From NCBI RefSeq assembly GCF_051175385.1, contig NZ_CP195106.1, forward strand, positions 5,518,001 through 5,582,000: a stretch of DNA of 64,000 nucleotides, read 5' to 3'. Below are positions 48,972 through 56,307 of this stretch, piece by piece. The stretch comes from Tundrisphaera lichenicola (GTDB lineage: Bacteria > Planctomycetota > Planctomycetia > Isosphaerales > Isosphaeraceae). Each line of letters begins with the position of its first letter. Position 1 is the stretch's first letter. The notes beneath the pieces are model-generated. The model was not told where the DNA came from, did no database searches, and saw nothing but the letters and a program-made list of their open reading frames with translations. Both the position numbers and the translations under genes were made by a program.

Positions 48972-51419
48972 ATGGCAAGGAACAAGAGGGGCGGGAACGG
49001 CGACGGTCGAGCGGAGCCGCGACCCCGGATGGTGGTCGAGGATGTCCCGCTGGCCGAGGCGACACGCTCGCGCTACCTCAATTACGCCCTGAGCGTGATC
49101 ACCTCGCGGGCCTTGCCCGACGTCCGAGACGGACTCAAGCCGGTTCAACGCCGGATCTTGTACACGATGTGGGACGACCTGCACATCACCGCCGACGGCC
49201 GTTACGTCAAGTGTGCCGAGGTCGTCGGCCGGGCGATGGGTAGCTATCACCCGCACGGCGATCAGTCGATCTACGATGCGCTCGTGAGAATGGCCCAGTC
49301 CTTCAGCCTTCGGTATCCGTTGATCGCGGGTTACGGCAACTTCGGATCGGTGGACGGCGACCCTCCCGCAGCGATGCGGTACACCGAATGTCGGCTGACC
49401 CCGATCGCCCAGGAACTGCTGACCGAGCTTCGTGACCGGACGATTGATTACCGCCCGAACTATTCCTCGACCACCGAGGAACCGGAAGTCCTCCCCGCCC
49501 AGTTCCCCAACCTCCTCGTGAACGGGGCGTCGGGCATCGCGGTCGGGATGGCGACCAATATCCCGCCCCACAATCTTCGAGAGGTCTGCAAGGCCCTGAT
49601 CGCCTTGCTCGAAGATCGCGACCTTCCCATCGAGAAGTTGACCAAGCACATGAAGGGGCCCGACTTCCCCACAGGTGGCGTGATCCTGAATACACCCGCC
49701 GAGATCAATCAGATCTACGCGACCGGGCAGGGGCCGATCAAGCTCCGGGGGACATTCGAGCCCGATCCCGAGAAGCCTAATACGATCCTGATTTCGTCCA
49801 TACCCTACGGCATCGAGAAGGACGCCCTGGTCGGCCGGATCGGCGAGTTGATCGGCAAGGGACAGGTCCCTCAACTCACCAACGTCAAGGATCTCAGCAC
49901 CAACGACATCCGGATCGTCCTGGAACTCCGCCCGGGTGCTAATGTCGATGCGGCGATGGCCTATCTGTTCAAGAACACCCCGCTCCAGACCAATTACAAC
50001 GTCAACCTGACCTGTCTCCTGCCCTCGGTCGCGGCCGAGGTCGCCGTCCCCGCGCGACTCGACCTGAAGGCGATGTTGTTGCACTTCCTCGACTTCCGAC
50101 TTGAAGTCGTCACACGTCGACTCCGGCACGAGTTGGAGAATCTGCTCCGGCGGATTCACATCCTCGAAGGCTTCGCGATCGTCTTCGACCATCTCGACGA
50201 AGCGATCCGGATCATCCGCGCCAGCGACGGAAAGCCCGACGCCGCTCCCAAACTGATGGATCGGTTCGGACTCTCGGATCTCCAGGCCGATGCGATCCTC
50301 GAGACCAAGCTATATCGACTGGGTAAACTGGAGATCCAGGATATCCTCGACGAACTCGCCGCCAAGCAAGGCCGAGCCGCCGAGATCGAAGCCTTGCTGG
50401 CGGATGAACCGGCCCGATGGAACATCGTCAAACAAGAACTCGCGCAGATCCGGAGCGCCTACGGCGATGACCGTCGGACCAGGCTCCTGGACACTCCTCA
50501 AGTCCAGGTTGAATATCGCGAGGAAGATTACATTGTCGACGAGGATTCCTGGGTGATCGTGACCCGAGGGGGCTGGGTCAAGCGGCAGAAATCGTTCGCC
50601 GACGTGCCGAGCATCCGCGTCCGCGACGACGACCGCGTCGGCTGGATCTACCGCTCTCGAGCTCGCCAGACCATCACGTTCTTCACCGATCGAGGCGCGG
50701 CTTACACGATTCGGGCCAACGACATCCCGCTGACGACCGGTCACGGCGAGCCCATCGGCAAGAGCTTCGCGTTCGAGGACCAGGAGCAAATCATCGGGGT
50801 GATCTGCCACGATCCTCGATGTCTCCCCGACGTGTCCGCCACCCCCGCCCCATCCCCCGAGCCGGTTCAGGCCTTGCTCGGCGGCGAGCTGGCGAACATG
50901 AATGGCGACGGGCCGACTTCGGGACTTCCGCTCCCCCCTTACGCGATCGCCCTGACCTCGGCCGGAAAGGTCCTGCGATTCGCCCTCTCTTCCCATTCCG
51001 GGGTCTCGACCCGAAAAGGCCGCTCAGTTGTCAGATTGGATGCCTCGGTGCCCGACGACAAGGTCATCGGGGTCGAGACGACCGATGGGACCGAGAACGT
51101 TTGCCTGGCCACCAGGTCGGCCCGCGTCCTGATCTTCCGGGTCTCCGAGGCGAATGTCGTGGGAAGCGCCGCCAAGGGTGTGACGGCGGTGAAGCTGGAC
51201 GCGAATGACCGGGTTATCGGTTTCACCCTGGCGAACAAAATGCGCGAAGGCCTGACGGTCCGGACCAATCGGGGGGCCACCCAGATCGTCCGGGCGACCA
51301 AATATCCCGTCACCTCCCGAGGAGGTCGCGGCTATGGGATCCTTCAGAGGGGCTCGCTCGAAGCCGTCCTCCCCGAAGACCCCATGCCGGTACCCCCGGT
51401 CGAACAGGTCGGCGAGTGA
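48972..51419 (+). CDS. gyrA: Type IIA topoisomerase subunit A (gyrase/topoisomerase IV)
   Basis: The start at 48972 has GGAGAGGG about eight bases upstream. The 815 residues contain the winged-helix and tower region of GyrA/ParC with catalytic Tyr137 (AAMRYTECRL), and a C-terminal beta-pinwheel from about residue 510 with repeated GWVKRQ-, GKVLRFAL- and TRSARVLIF-type blades. At the quinolone pocket the sequence is HPHGDQSIYD: Gln98 replaces Ser83 of E. coli GyrA, while Asp102 matches Asp87. The QRRGGKG GyrA box is absent, so DNA wrapping and negative supercoiling are uncertain and the enzyme may act as topoisomerase IV. It precedes its B subunit by 30 bp. Confidence 0.93.
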   Translation: MARNKRGGNGDGRAEPRPRMVVEDVPLAEATRSRYLNYALSVITSRALPDVRDGLKPVQRRILYTMWDDLHITADGRYVKCAEVVGRAMGSYHPHGDQSIYDALVRMAQSFSLRYPLIAGYGNFGSVDGDPPAAMRYTECRLTPIAQELLTELRDRTIDYRPNYSSTTEEPEVLPAQFPNLLVNGASGIAVGMATNIPPHNLREVCKALIALLEDRDLPIEKLTKHMKGPDFPTGGVILNTPAEINQIYATGQGPIKLRGTFEPDPEKPNTILISSIPYGIEKDALVGRIGELIGKGQVPQLTNVKDLSTNDIRIVLELRPGANVDAAMAYLFKNTPLQTNYNVNLTCLLPSVAAEVAVPARLDLKAMLLHFLDFRLEVVTRRLRHELENLLRRIHILEGFAIVFDHLDEAIRIIRASDGKPDAAPKLMDRFGLSDLQADAILETKLYRLGKLEIQDILDELAAKQGRAAEIEALLADEPARWNIVKQELAQIRSAYGDDRRTRLLDTPQVQVEYREEDYIVDEDSWVIVTRGGWVKRQKSFADVPSIRVRDDDRVGWIYRSRARQTITFFTDRGAAYTIRANDIPLTTGHGEPIGKSFAFEDQEQIIGVICHDPRCLPDVSATPAPSPEPVQALLGGELANMNGDGPTSGLPLPPYAIALTSAGKVLRFALSSHSGVSTRKGRSVVRLDASVPDDKVIGVETTDGTENVCLATRSARVLIFRVSEANVVGSAAKGVTAVKLDANDRVIGFTLANKMREGLTVRTNRGATQIVRATKYPVTSRGGRGYGILQRGSLEAVLPEDPMPVPPVEQVGE

Positions 51420-51449
51420 TTCCTCGAAGTGTCTGGAAGGGAACGCCTC

Positions 51450-53369
51450 ATGGCCATCGGAACGTATAACGCCGACTCGATCACGGTCCTGGAAGGCCTG
51501 GAGGCCGTCCGCCGTCGACCGGGAATGTACATCGGCGGTGTCGACAAGAACGGCCTGCATCACCTCCTCTGGGAGATCGTCGACAATTCGGTCGACGAGG
51601 TGATGAACGGCCACGCCACCCGGATCGTGGTGACGTTGGAGGCCGACGGCAAGACGATCTCTGTGGCCGACAACGGTCGAGGGATCCCCGTCGACAAGCA
51701 TCCCAAGACCGGCCGGAGCGCCCTGGAGGTGATCTTCACGGTCCTCCACGCCGGCGGCAAGTTCGACAATGACGCTTACAAGGTTTCGGGCGGACTTCAC
51801 GGGGTCGGTGCCAGCGTGGTCAACGCGCTCAGCTCGGAACTGACGGCGACCGTCCGACGCGACGGGTACACCTACCAGCAGGTCTTCCGTCGCGGCAAGC
51901 CGATCGGGTCGGTCGAACGAGGTGAGCCGGCCCGAGGTACGGGAACCACGATCACTTACACTCCCGATCCCGAGATCTTCCTCGAAGCGTCCTACGACTC
52001 CGAGATGATCGCCGAACGCCTCGAAGTGAAGACCTATCTCAATAAAGGGCTGGTGATCCAGTTTGTCGATAAACGACGTGGGGATCATTCGGTCGAGTTC
52101 CGCCACGATGGGGGAGTGGCCGACTTCCTGGACGCCGTGAACACCACCAGGGCCGACCAGAGGGTGGGGGCCCTGCCCTTCGTCCTGGAACGCGAGGACG
52201 ACGACCTCCGCTGCCATGTCGCGCTCACCTGGACCGAGGCGACCGACGAGGACCTCCGTTCCTACGTCAACACGATCCCGACTCGCGACGGAGGGACCCA
52301 CGAGCAGGGGCTCCGCGAGGCGGTCCGTTCGGCGGTCCTCAAGTTCATGAAGGAGCACGAGTACATCAAGAAGGGCCTCGACATCAAGAGCGAGGATGTC
52401 CGCGAAGGGCTGGTCGCCGTCCTATCCGTCTGCATCCACGAGCCACAGTTCCAGGGGCAGACCAAGGGTCGTCTTAACAACCCGGAAGTCCGGTCGTTGG
52501 TCGAGTCGATGGTCCGCCCCCGGCTCGAGGACTTCCTGCTCAAGAACCGGAGCGTCGGCGACGCGATCGCTCAGCGGATCATCCAGGCAGCCAAGGCTCG
52601 CGAGGCCAGTCGGGCCGCCGCCAGCCAGGTGAGGCGAAAGACGGCGATCAGCAATCGGCTGAATCTCCCCGGCAAGCTCCACGACTGCGACAGCACGAAC
52701 CCCGACGAATCCGAACTCTTCATCGTCGAAGGTGATAGCGCGGGAGGATCGGCCAAGCAAGGCCGAGACCGAGACATCCAGGCGATCCTCCCCCTCAAAG
52801 GCAAGGTCCTCAATGCCGAGCAGGCCGGCAAGGCCAAGGTCCTCGACAATAAAGAACTGACCGACATCGTGAGCGCGATGGGTTGCGGGATGGATGATCA
52901 GTATGACCCGAGTCGGCTCCGGTACGGCAAGATCATCCTCCTGACCGACGCCGACAGCGATGGTCACCACATCGCCACACTACTGTTGACCTTCCTCTAT
53001 CGACATCTCCCGGCGCTCCTCGAAGAAGGACGGGTCTACCTGGCATGCCCACCCCTCTACAAGGTCACTCACGGGCAGGAGACCCACTGGGCTGCCGACG
53101 ACGCCAGCCGCGACCGGATCCTGGCCAAGCTGCCGAAGAATGCCAAGCCTAACATCACCCGATTCAAGGGGTTAGGCGAGATGCCGGCCAAACTCCTTTA
53201 TGAAACCACGCTCGATCCCGCCCGCCGAAGACTCCTCCGAGTCACCATCCCGGACGACGACCGCCCTTACACCGAGACCACGGTTTCCGACCTTATGGGG
53301 AAGGAGCCCGAAGCCCGGTTCAAGTTCATCATGGCGGAAGCCTATACCGCGAAGGACATCGACATCTGA
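51450..53369 (+). CDS. gyrB: Type IIA topoisomerase subunit B (gyrase/topoisomerase IV)
   Basis: GGAAGGG upstream supports the ATG at 51450 (639 aa). The GHKL ATPase region has EIVDNSVDEV, DNGRGIPVD and GGLHGVGASVVNALS, the QTK loop is FQGQTKGRL, and the TOPRIM domain has EGDSAGGSAKQGRDR and DADSDGHH. The length is that of Gram-positive-type GyrB or ParE, without the large insertion found in E. coli GyrB. It forms the A2B2 enzyme with the upstream product. The A-then-B order in one unit is the reverse of the common gyrB-gyrA order. Confidence 0.95.
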   Translation: MAIGTYNADSITVLEGLEAVRRRPGMYIGGVDKNGLHHLLWEIVDNSVDEVMNGHATRIVVTLEADGKTISVADNGRGIPVDKHPKTGRSALEVIFTVLHAGGKFDNDAYKVSGGLHGVGASVVNALSSELTATVRRDGYTYQQVFRRGKPIGSVERGEPARGTGTTITYTPDPEIFLEASYDSEMIAERLEVKTYLNKGLVIQFVDKRRGDHSVEFRHDGGVADFLDAVNTTRADQRVGALPFVLEREDDDLRCHVALTWTEATDEDLRSYVNTIPTRDGGTHEQGLREAVRSAVLKFMKEHEYIKKGLDIKSEDVREGLVAVLSVCIHEPQFQGQTKGRLNNPEVRSLVESMVRPRLEDFLLKNRSVGDAIAQRIIQAAKAREASRAAASQVRRKTAISNRLNLPGKLHDCDSTNPDESELFIVEGDSAGGSAKQGRDRDIQAILPLKGKVLNAEQAGKAKVLDNKELTDIVSAMGCGMDDQYDPSRLRYGKIILLTDADSDGHHIATLLLTFLYRHLPALLEEGRVYLACPPLYKVTHGQETHWAADDASRDRILAKLPKNAKPNITRFKGLGEMPAKLLYETTLDPARRRLLRVTIPDDDRPYTETTVSDLMGKEPEARFKFIMAEAYTAKDIDI

Positions 53370-53380
53370 TTGAGAGCGGG

Positions 53381-54316
53381 TCAAACACTGATAAGGATCT
53401 TGCGAGCCCCAGGTCGTCCTGCCGCCTCGAATGCCTCCTCGGCTCGGTCGAGCGGGTAAACCTCGCCGATCAAGGGTCGGACATCGATCGCTCTCGATCC
53501 CAGGGCCTCGATGGCTTTCGGAAACGGGCCGCATCGAGACCCTACCACTTGAATTTCATCGATCACGATCGGGGCAAGGCTGAGAGCGTGCTCGCCTGCG
53601 ACGGTCGTCTTTAGGACGATCGTCCCGCAGGGACGGACGATCCCGATGGCGGTCGAGAAACCACTCGTGGAGCCGGTCGCGTCGATCACCACGTCCTGAC
53701 TCCGGGCCAGAGATTTGACCTCTTCGAGCAGGACTGAACGAACGTCCTGACCCGCGATCGCCAGCTTCTCGGGGTGCTTGCCCACCAGAGTGACTCGGGC
53801 TCCGAGGAGCCGGGCGACCCAGGCGCACAGGATCCCGAGCTTGCCGTCACCGAGAACCGTCAAGGCGACCCCCGGCCCGATCGGGACCTGTTCGGGAACC
53901 CGGAAGGCGGCGGCCAGTGGCTCGATGAAGACCGCTTCTAGATCATCGATCGAATCTGGAACCGCATGGAGATTTCGATCGGGAACACAGACGAGATCGG
54001 CCATGGCTCCATCGTGATTCACGATGCCGAGGACGCTCCGATTCGGACAGTGTTGAGGGCACCCGGCGTGACAGGTCGGGCAGTCTTGACACGAATTATT
54101 GATCTCCGCCGAGACCCTCCGGCCCGAAGCATCGAGGCCGACAAACTCATGTCCCAGGATCCCTCGGAAGCCCATGTAGCCCCGCGCGAGTTGAAGATCG
54201 GTGTCGCAGATCCCGATCATTCGAACTCGAAGAACTGCCTCACCGGGGCGCGTAGAAGGCTCGGAAAGGTCGCGTTGGAGGCGGATGGATTCCCCATTAC
54301 AGATCACTCCTCGCAT
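53381..54316 (-). CDS. Zinc-dependent alcohol dehydrogenase (MDR family)
   Basis: AGAGGGGG lies upstream of the ATG at 54316. The 311 residues show an N-terminal GroES-like domain with catalytic-zinc motifs (GICDTDLQL, GHEFVG) and a structural-zinc lobe (CQDCPTCHAGCPQHC). The Rossmann domain follows with VLGDGKLGILCAWVARLLGA, the nucleotide-binding loop. At 311 residues it is shorter than the usual 340-370 and resembles threonine or sorbitol dehydrogenase-like enzymes. The substrate is unknown. It is convergent with the topoisomerase genes, only 11 bp apart, and divergent from the desaturase. Confidence 0.88.
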   Translation of the reverse strand: MRGVICNGESIRLQRDLSEPSTRPGEAVLRVRMIGICDTDLQLARGYMGFRGILGHEFVGLDASGRRVSAEINNSCQDCPTCHAGCPQHCPNRSVLGIVNHDGAMADLVCVPDRNLHAVPDSIDDLEAVFIEPLAAAFRVPEQVPIGPGVALTVLGDGKLGILCAWVARLLGARVTLVGKHPEKLAIAGQDVRSVLLEEVKSLARSQDVVIDATGSTSGFSTAIGIVRPCGTIVLKTTVAGEHALSLAPIVIDEIQVVGSRCGPFPKAIEALGSRAIDVRPLIGEVYPLDRAEEAFEAAGRPGARKILISV

Positions 54317-54655
54317 CGCAAACCCCCTCTTTCATTCCACTTTCGACGCCGAAAAATCCTGATTCTTTCTTCCGGACTCACCTGGCAACATCCTCGGAAT
54401 TGTTATACCATCGCCGACCTTCACGCCAGCTATCTCTCCTCGGATGCGGTTTCTTGTCGATAAGCCGTCTTTTTTTTCGGATCGATGGCGATTCCGACAG
54501 CATTCCGCGTCCCGTACTGATGCCGCGACCCGGAAACCGGTACTGTCGCGGCGCTCTCGGTCGGTTCATCCCTCTGGGTCATTCCGACCGACGATCGAGT
54601 TGACGTGACTGCGCAACGAGGCCCCGCCCCGGTTTTCTCGATTAGAAGGTTCAGC
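54317..54655. other. Divergent interval between dehydrogenase and desaturase genes
   Basis: 339 bp without a gene. It holds a TTATACC patch (54403-54409) that could be a -10 element towards the desaturase, then the terminator-like hairpin at 54447-54477, then a GC-rich stretch with no further structure. The upstream GTG at 54605, in frame with the desaturase, lacks a ribosome binding site. Confidence 0.4.
54447..54477 (+). promoter_or_regulatory. Attenuator-like hairpin with U8 tract in the desaturase leader
   Basis: CGGTTT (54447-54452) pairs with AAGCCG (54462-54467, one G-U), and a run of eight T follows two bases later (54470-54477). No plus-strand gene lies upstream to be terminated, so within a leader transcript it would be a premature terminator ahead of the desaturase start at 54656. 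Confidence 0.45.
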
Positions 54656-55609
54656 ATGACGACACCGTCGACCACTATGTCTCATTCCAACAAAATTGCA
54701 TGGCCGGCACTGATCTGGATCGGACTGCTCCATGTCGGGGCCTTGCTGGCCTTCGTCCCGGCTTTCTTCAGCTGGGATGCCTTGCTCCTCTGCCTGGTCT
54801 TACACTGGGTGACCGGTGGACTGGGTATCACGCTGACTTATCACCGCCTCCTGACCCACCGCAGCTTCGAGGTCAGGCCGAAGTGGCTCGAATACGTGAT
54901 GACGGCCATCGGAGCCTCGGCTTCGGAGGGTGGCGCGATCGGCTGGGTGGCGGACCATCGCTGCCATCATGCCTTCTCCGATGAAGCGAACGATGTTCAC
55001 AGCCCGAATCGCGGCTTCGGCTGGGCCCACATGTTCTGGTGGATGACCCCCGACATCACCTCGATCCATACCGAAGACTATTACAAGAAGTGGGCCCCCG
55101 ACCTCTTGAAGGACCCGATCCATCGCTGGATGGATTCCTACCACATCTTGTTCCCGATCCTCGGCGCAGTGGCTCTCACGGCCATCGGTGGAATGCCCTA
55201 TCTGGTTTGGGGTTTCTTCGTCCGCACGGTCCTGGTCCTCCATTCGACCTGGCTGGTCAATTCGGCCACCCACGTCTGGGGCTACCGCTCTCACGAGACG
55301 CGTGACACCTCGACCAACCTCTGGTGGGTCGCGATCATCACCTACGGAGAAGGCTGGCATAACAATCACCACGCTTTCCAGACCTCGGCCCGCCACGGGA
55401 TGCGGTGGTGGGAATTCGACGCCACCTATCTCACGATCCGCCTGATGTCGATGCTTGGAATGGCCAGCAAGATTAAACTCCCGAAGCTGACCCATGCCGC
55501 GCCGATTATCAGCCCCGAGCGGGCGGCGAAGCAGGCCCGTAAAGCCAGGAAGGTCAAGGGAGGCCGACCGACCGACGAGCAGCCCGAACTCATTGGTGCC
55601 GGTCACTGA
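54656..55609 (+). CDS. Membrane fatty acid desaturase (acyl-CoA delta-9 type)
   Basis: The ATG at 54656 has AAGG six bases upstream and gives 317 residues. The three His boxes that hold the di-iron centre are HRLLTH (about residue 63), HRCHH (about 101) and HNNHH (about 240), with the spacing of stearoyl-CoA-type delta-9 desaturases. Four transmembrane helices flank them. The C-terminal 35 residues are basic (KAARKARKVKGG-like). The enzyme introduces a double bond into saturated acyl chains, adjusting membrane fluidity; regulation by temperature is plausible, and the leader structure upstream could take part (inference). Confidence 0.93.
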   Translation: MTTPSTTMSHSNKIAWPALIWIGLLHVGALLAFVPAFFSWDALLLCLVLHWVTGGLGITLTYHRLLTHRSFEVRPKWLEYVMTAIGASASEGGAIGWVADHRCHHAFSDEANDVHSPNRGFGWAHMFWWMTPDITSIHTEDYYKKWAPDLLKDPIHRWMDSYHILFPILGAVALTAIGGMPYLVWGFFVRTVLVLHSTWLVNSATHVWGYRSHETRDTSTNLWWVAIITYGEGWHNNHHAFQTSARHGMRWWEFDATYLTIRLMSMLGMASKIKLPKLTHAAPIISPERAAKQARKARKVKGGRPTDEQPELIGAGH

Positions 55610-55638
55610 TCGAACGCCGAAATGAGGCTAGAAATTGA

Positions 55639-55670
55639 GGCCGGGTCGCGGGACATCCCTCGATCCGGCC
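55639..55670 (+). terminator. Terminator of the desaturase gene
   Basis: GGCCGGGTCG (55639-55648) pairs with CGATCCGGCC (55661-55670) with one G-U pair, and an inner GGGA-CA-TCCC extends the stem. CTCCGTCTTTCC follows. It lies 30 bp after the stop and separates the desaturase from the tRNA transcription unit. Confidence 0.7.
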
Positions 55671-55700
55671 CTCCGTCTTTCCATTCCGGTCGTACTGGCC

Positions 55701-55729
55701 TTGAAACGACCGGGATGAACGTCGATGAT
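55701..55729 (+). promoter_or_regulatory. Promoter of the intron-containing tRNA gene
   Basis: TTGAAA (55701-55706), a 17-base spacer and GATGAT (55724-55729) end 12 bp before the first base of the tRNA. Position and spacing fit a dedicated tRNA promoter. Confidence 0.55.
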
Positions 55730-55741
55730 GAAAACTCAAAA

Positions 55742-56104
55742 GCGGCCCTAGCTCAACGGCAGAGCAGGGGACTCATCAGTCAATGGTGGCGCCGGGGGGC
55801 AACCCCCGGTCGCGATCCGGGTGAATTGCGGGAACCCTAAACCGTCGGTCTTCGCCGATCGGCACGGCAATCCGCAGCCAAGCCTGGCTGGGCCTGGGTG
55901 GCCAGGAAGGTTCAGAGACTAGCGGGGTGAGTCCCAACAATAACCCCCGCCGAACGAGCGCCCGGCTTCCCCTGACAGTTGCCCGAACTTAGCAATTCGC
56001 TCGGCTCGGGTTCCGATTGGGGGAGGGTGAGATAGTCCAAGCCCTCCGGAAACGGGGGGATGTCTTGAATCCCTTGGTTGCAGGTTCGAATCCTGCGGGC
56101 CGCA
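55742..56104 (+). tRNA. tRNA with CAU anticodon (Ile2 or Met), interrupted by a group I intron
   Basis: The exons are 55742-55776 and 56068-56104. Spliced, they give a 72-base tRNA without encoded CCA. The acceptor stem GCGGCCC/GGGCCGC is perfect, the D stem is GCTC/GAGC with a 7-base loop, the anticodon stem GGGGA/TCCCT has one G-U pair, the anticodon loop is CTCATAA (anticodon CAU), the variable loop is TGGTT and the T arm is GCAGG-TTCGAAT-CCTGC. The loop and variable region look more like tRNA-Ile2, whose C34 is changed to lysidine by TilS, than elongator Met, but I cannot exclude Met. The initiator is unlikely, since the acceptor starts with a G-C pair and the three G-C pairs of the anticodon stem are absent. 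The intron lies between bases 36 and 37. Confidence 0.93.
55777..56067 (+). ncRNA. Group I self-splicing intron in the tRNA anticodon loop
   Basis: The intron has 291 nt and no ORF. P1: exon UCAU plus intron CA pair with UGGUGG around loop GUCAA, with the U-G pair at the 5' splice site. P2: 55792-55798/55803-55809, GCAA tetraloop. P3: CCGGGTG 55817-55823 with CGCCCGG 55959-55965. Segment P is 55824-55834 and Q 55869-55879, forming P4 (TGCGG/CCGCA); P5 lies between. P6 is GCC-AA-CCTGG with CCAGG-AA-GGT. Segment R (55910-55921) and S (56029-56038) form P7 (GACTA/TAGTC). P8: 55966-55972/56019-56025. P9: 56042-56048/56053-56059, GAAA tetraloop. The last base is G (56067). An additional helix GCGGGG/CCCCGC (55922-55927/55945-55950) between P7 and P3' is typical of IA introns. 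Confidence 0.93.
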
Positions 56105-56307
56105 TCGCCGTGAAACCCTCGGATGTCTCGCCCTGCCCCCCCTGCCCTTTCGGTCGGGGTTGACGGTTCGGGCGACCTTGGGTATCAGTTCGGACCGTAC
56201 GGAGATTCGCCGCGAGTTGGCCTCCTATCGGTTCAGGAGCGAACCTGGGACGTCGGCCACTTGTGCCCGCCCGGATTCCGGCCAGACCTCCAAGGAAGGA
56301 GCGAGCC

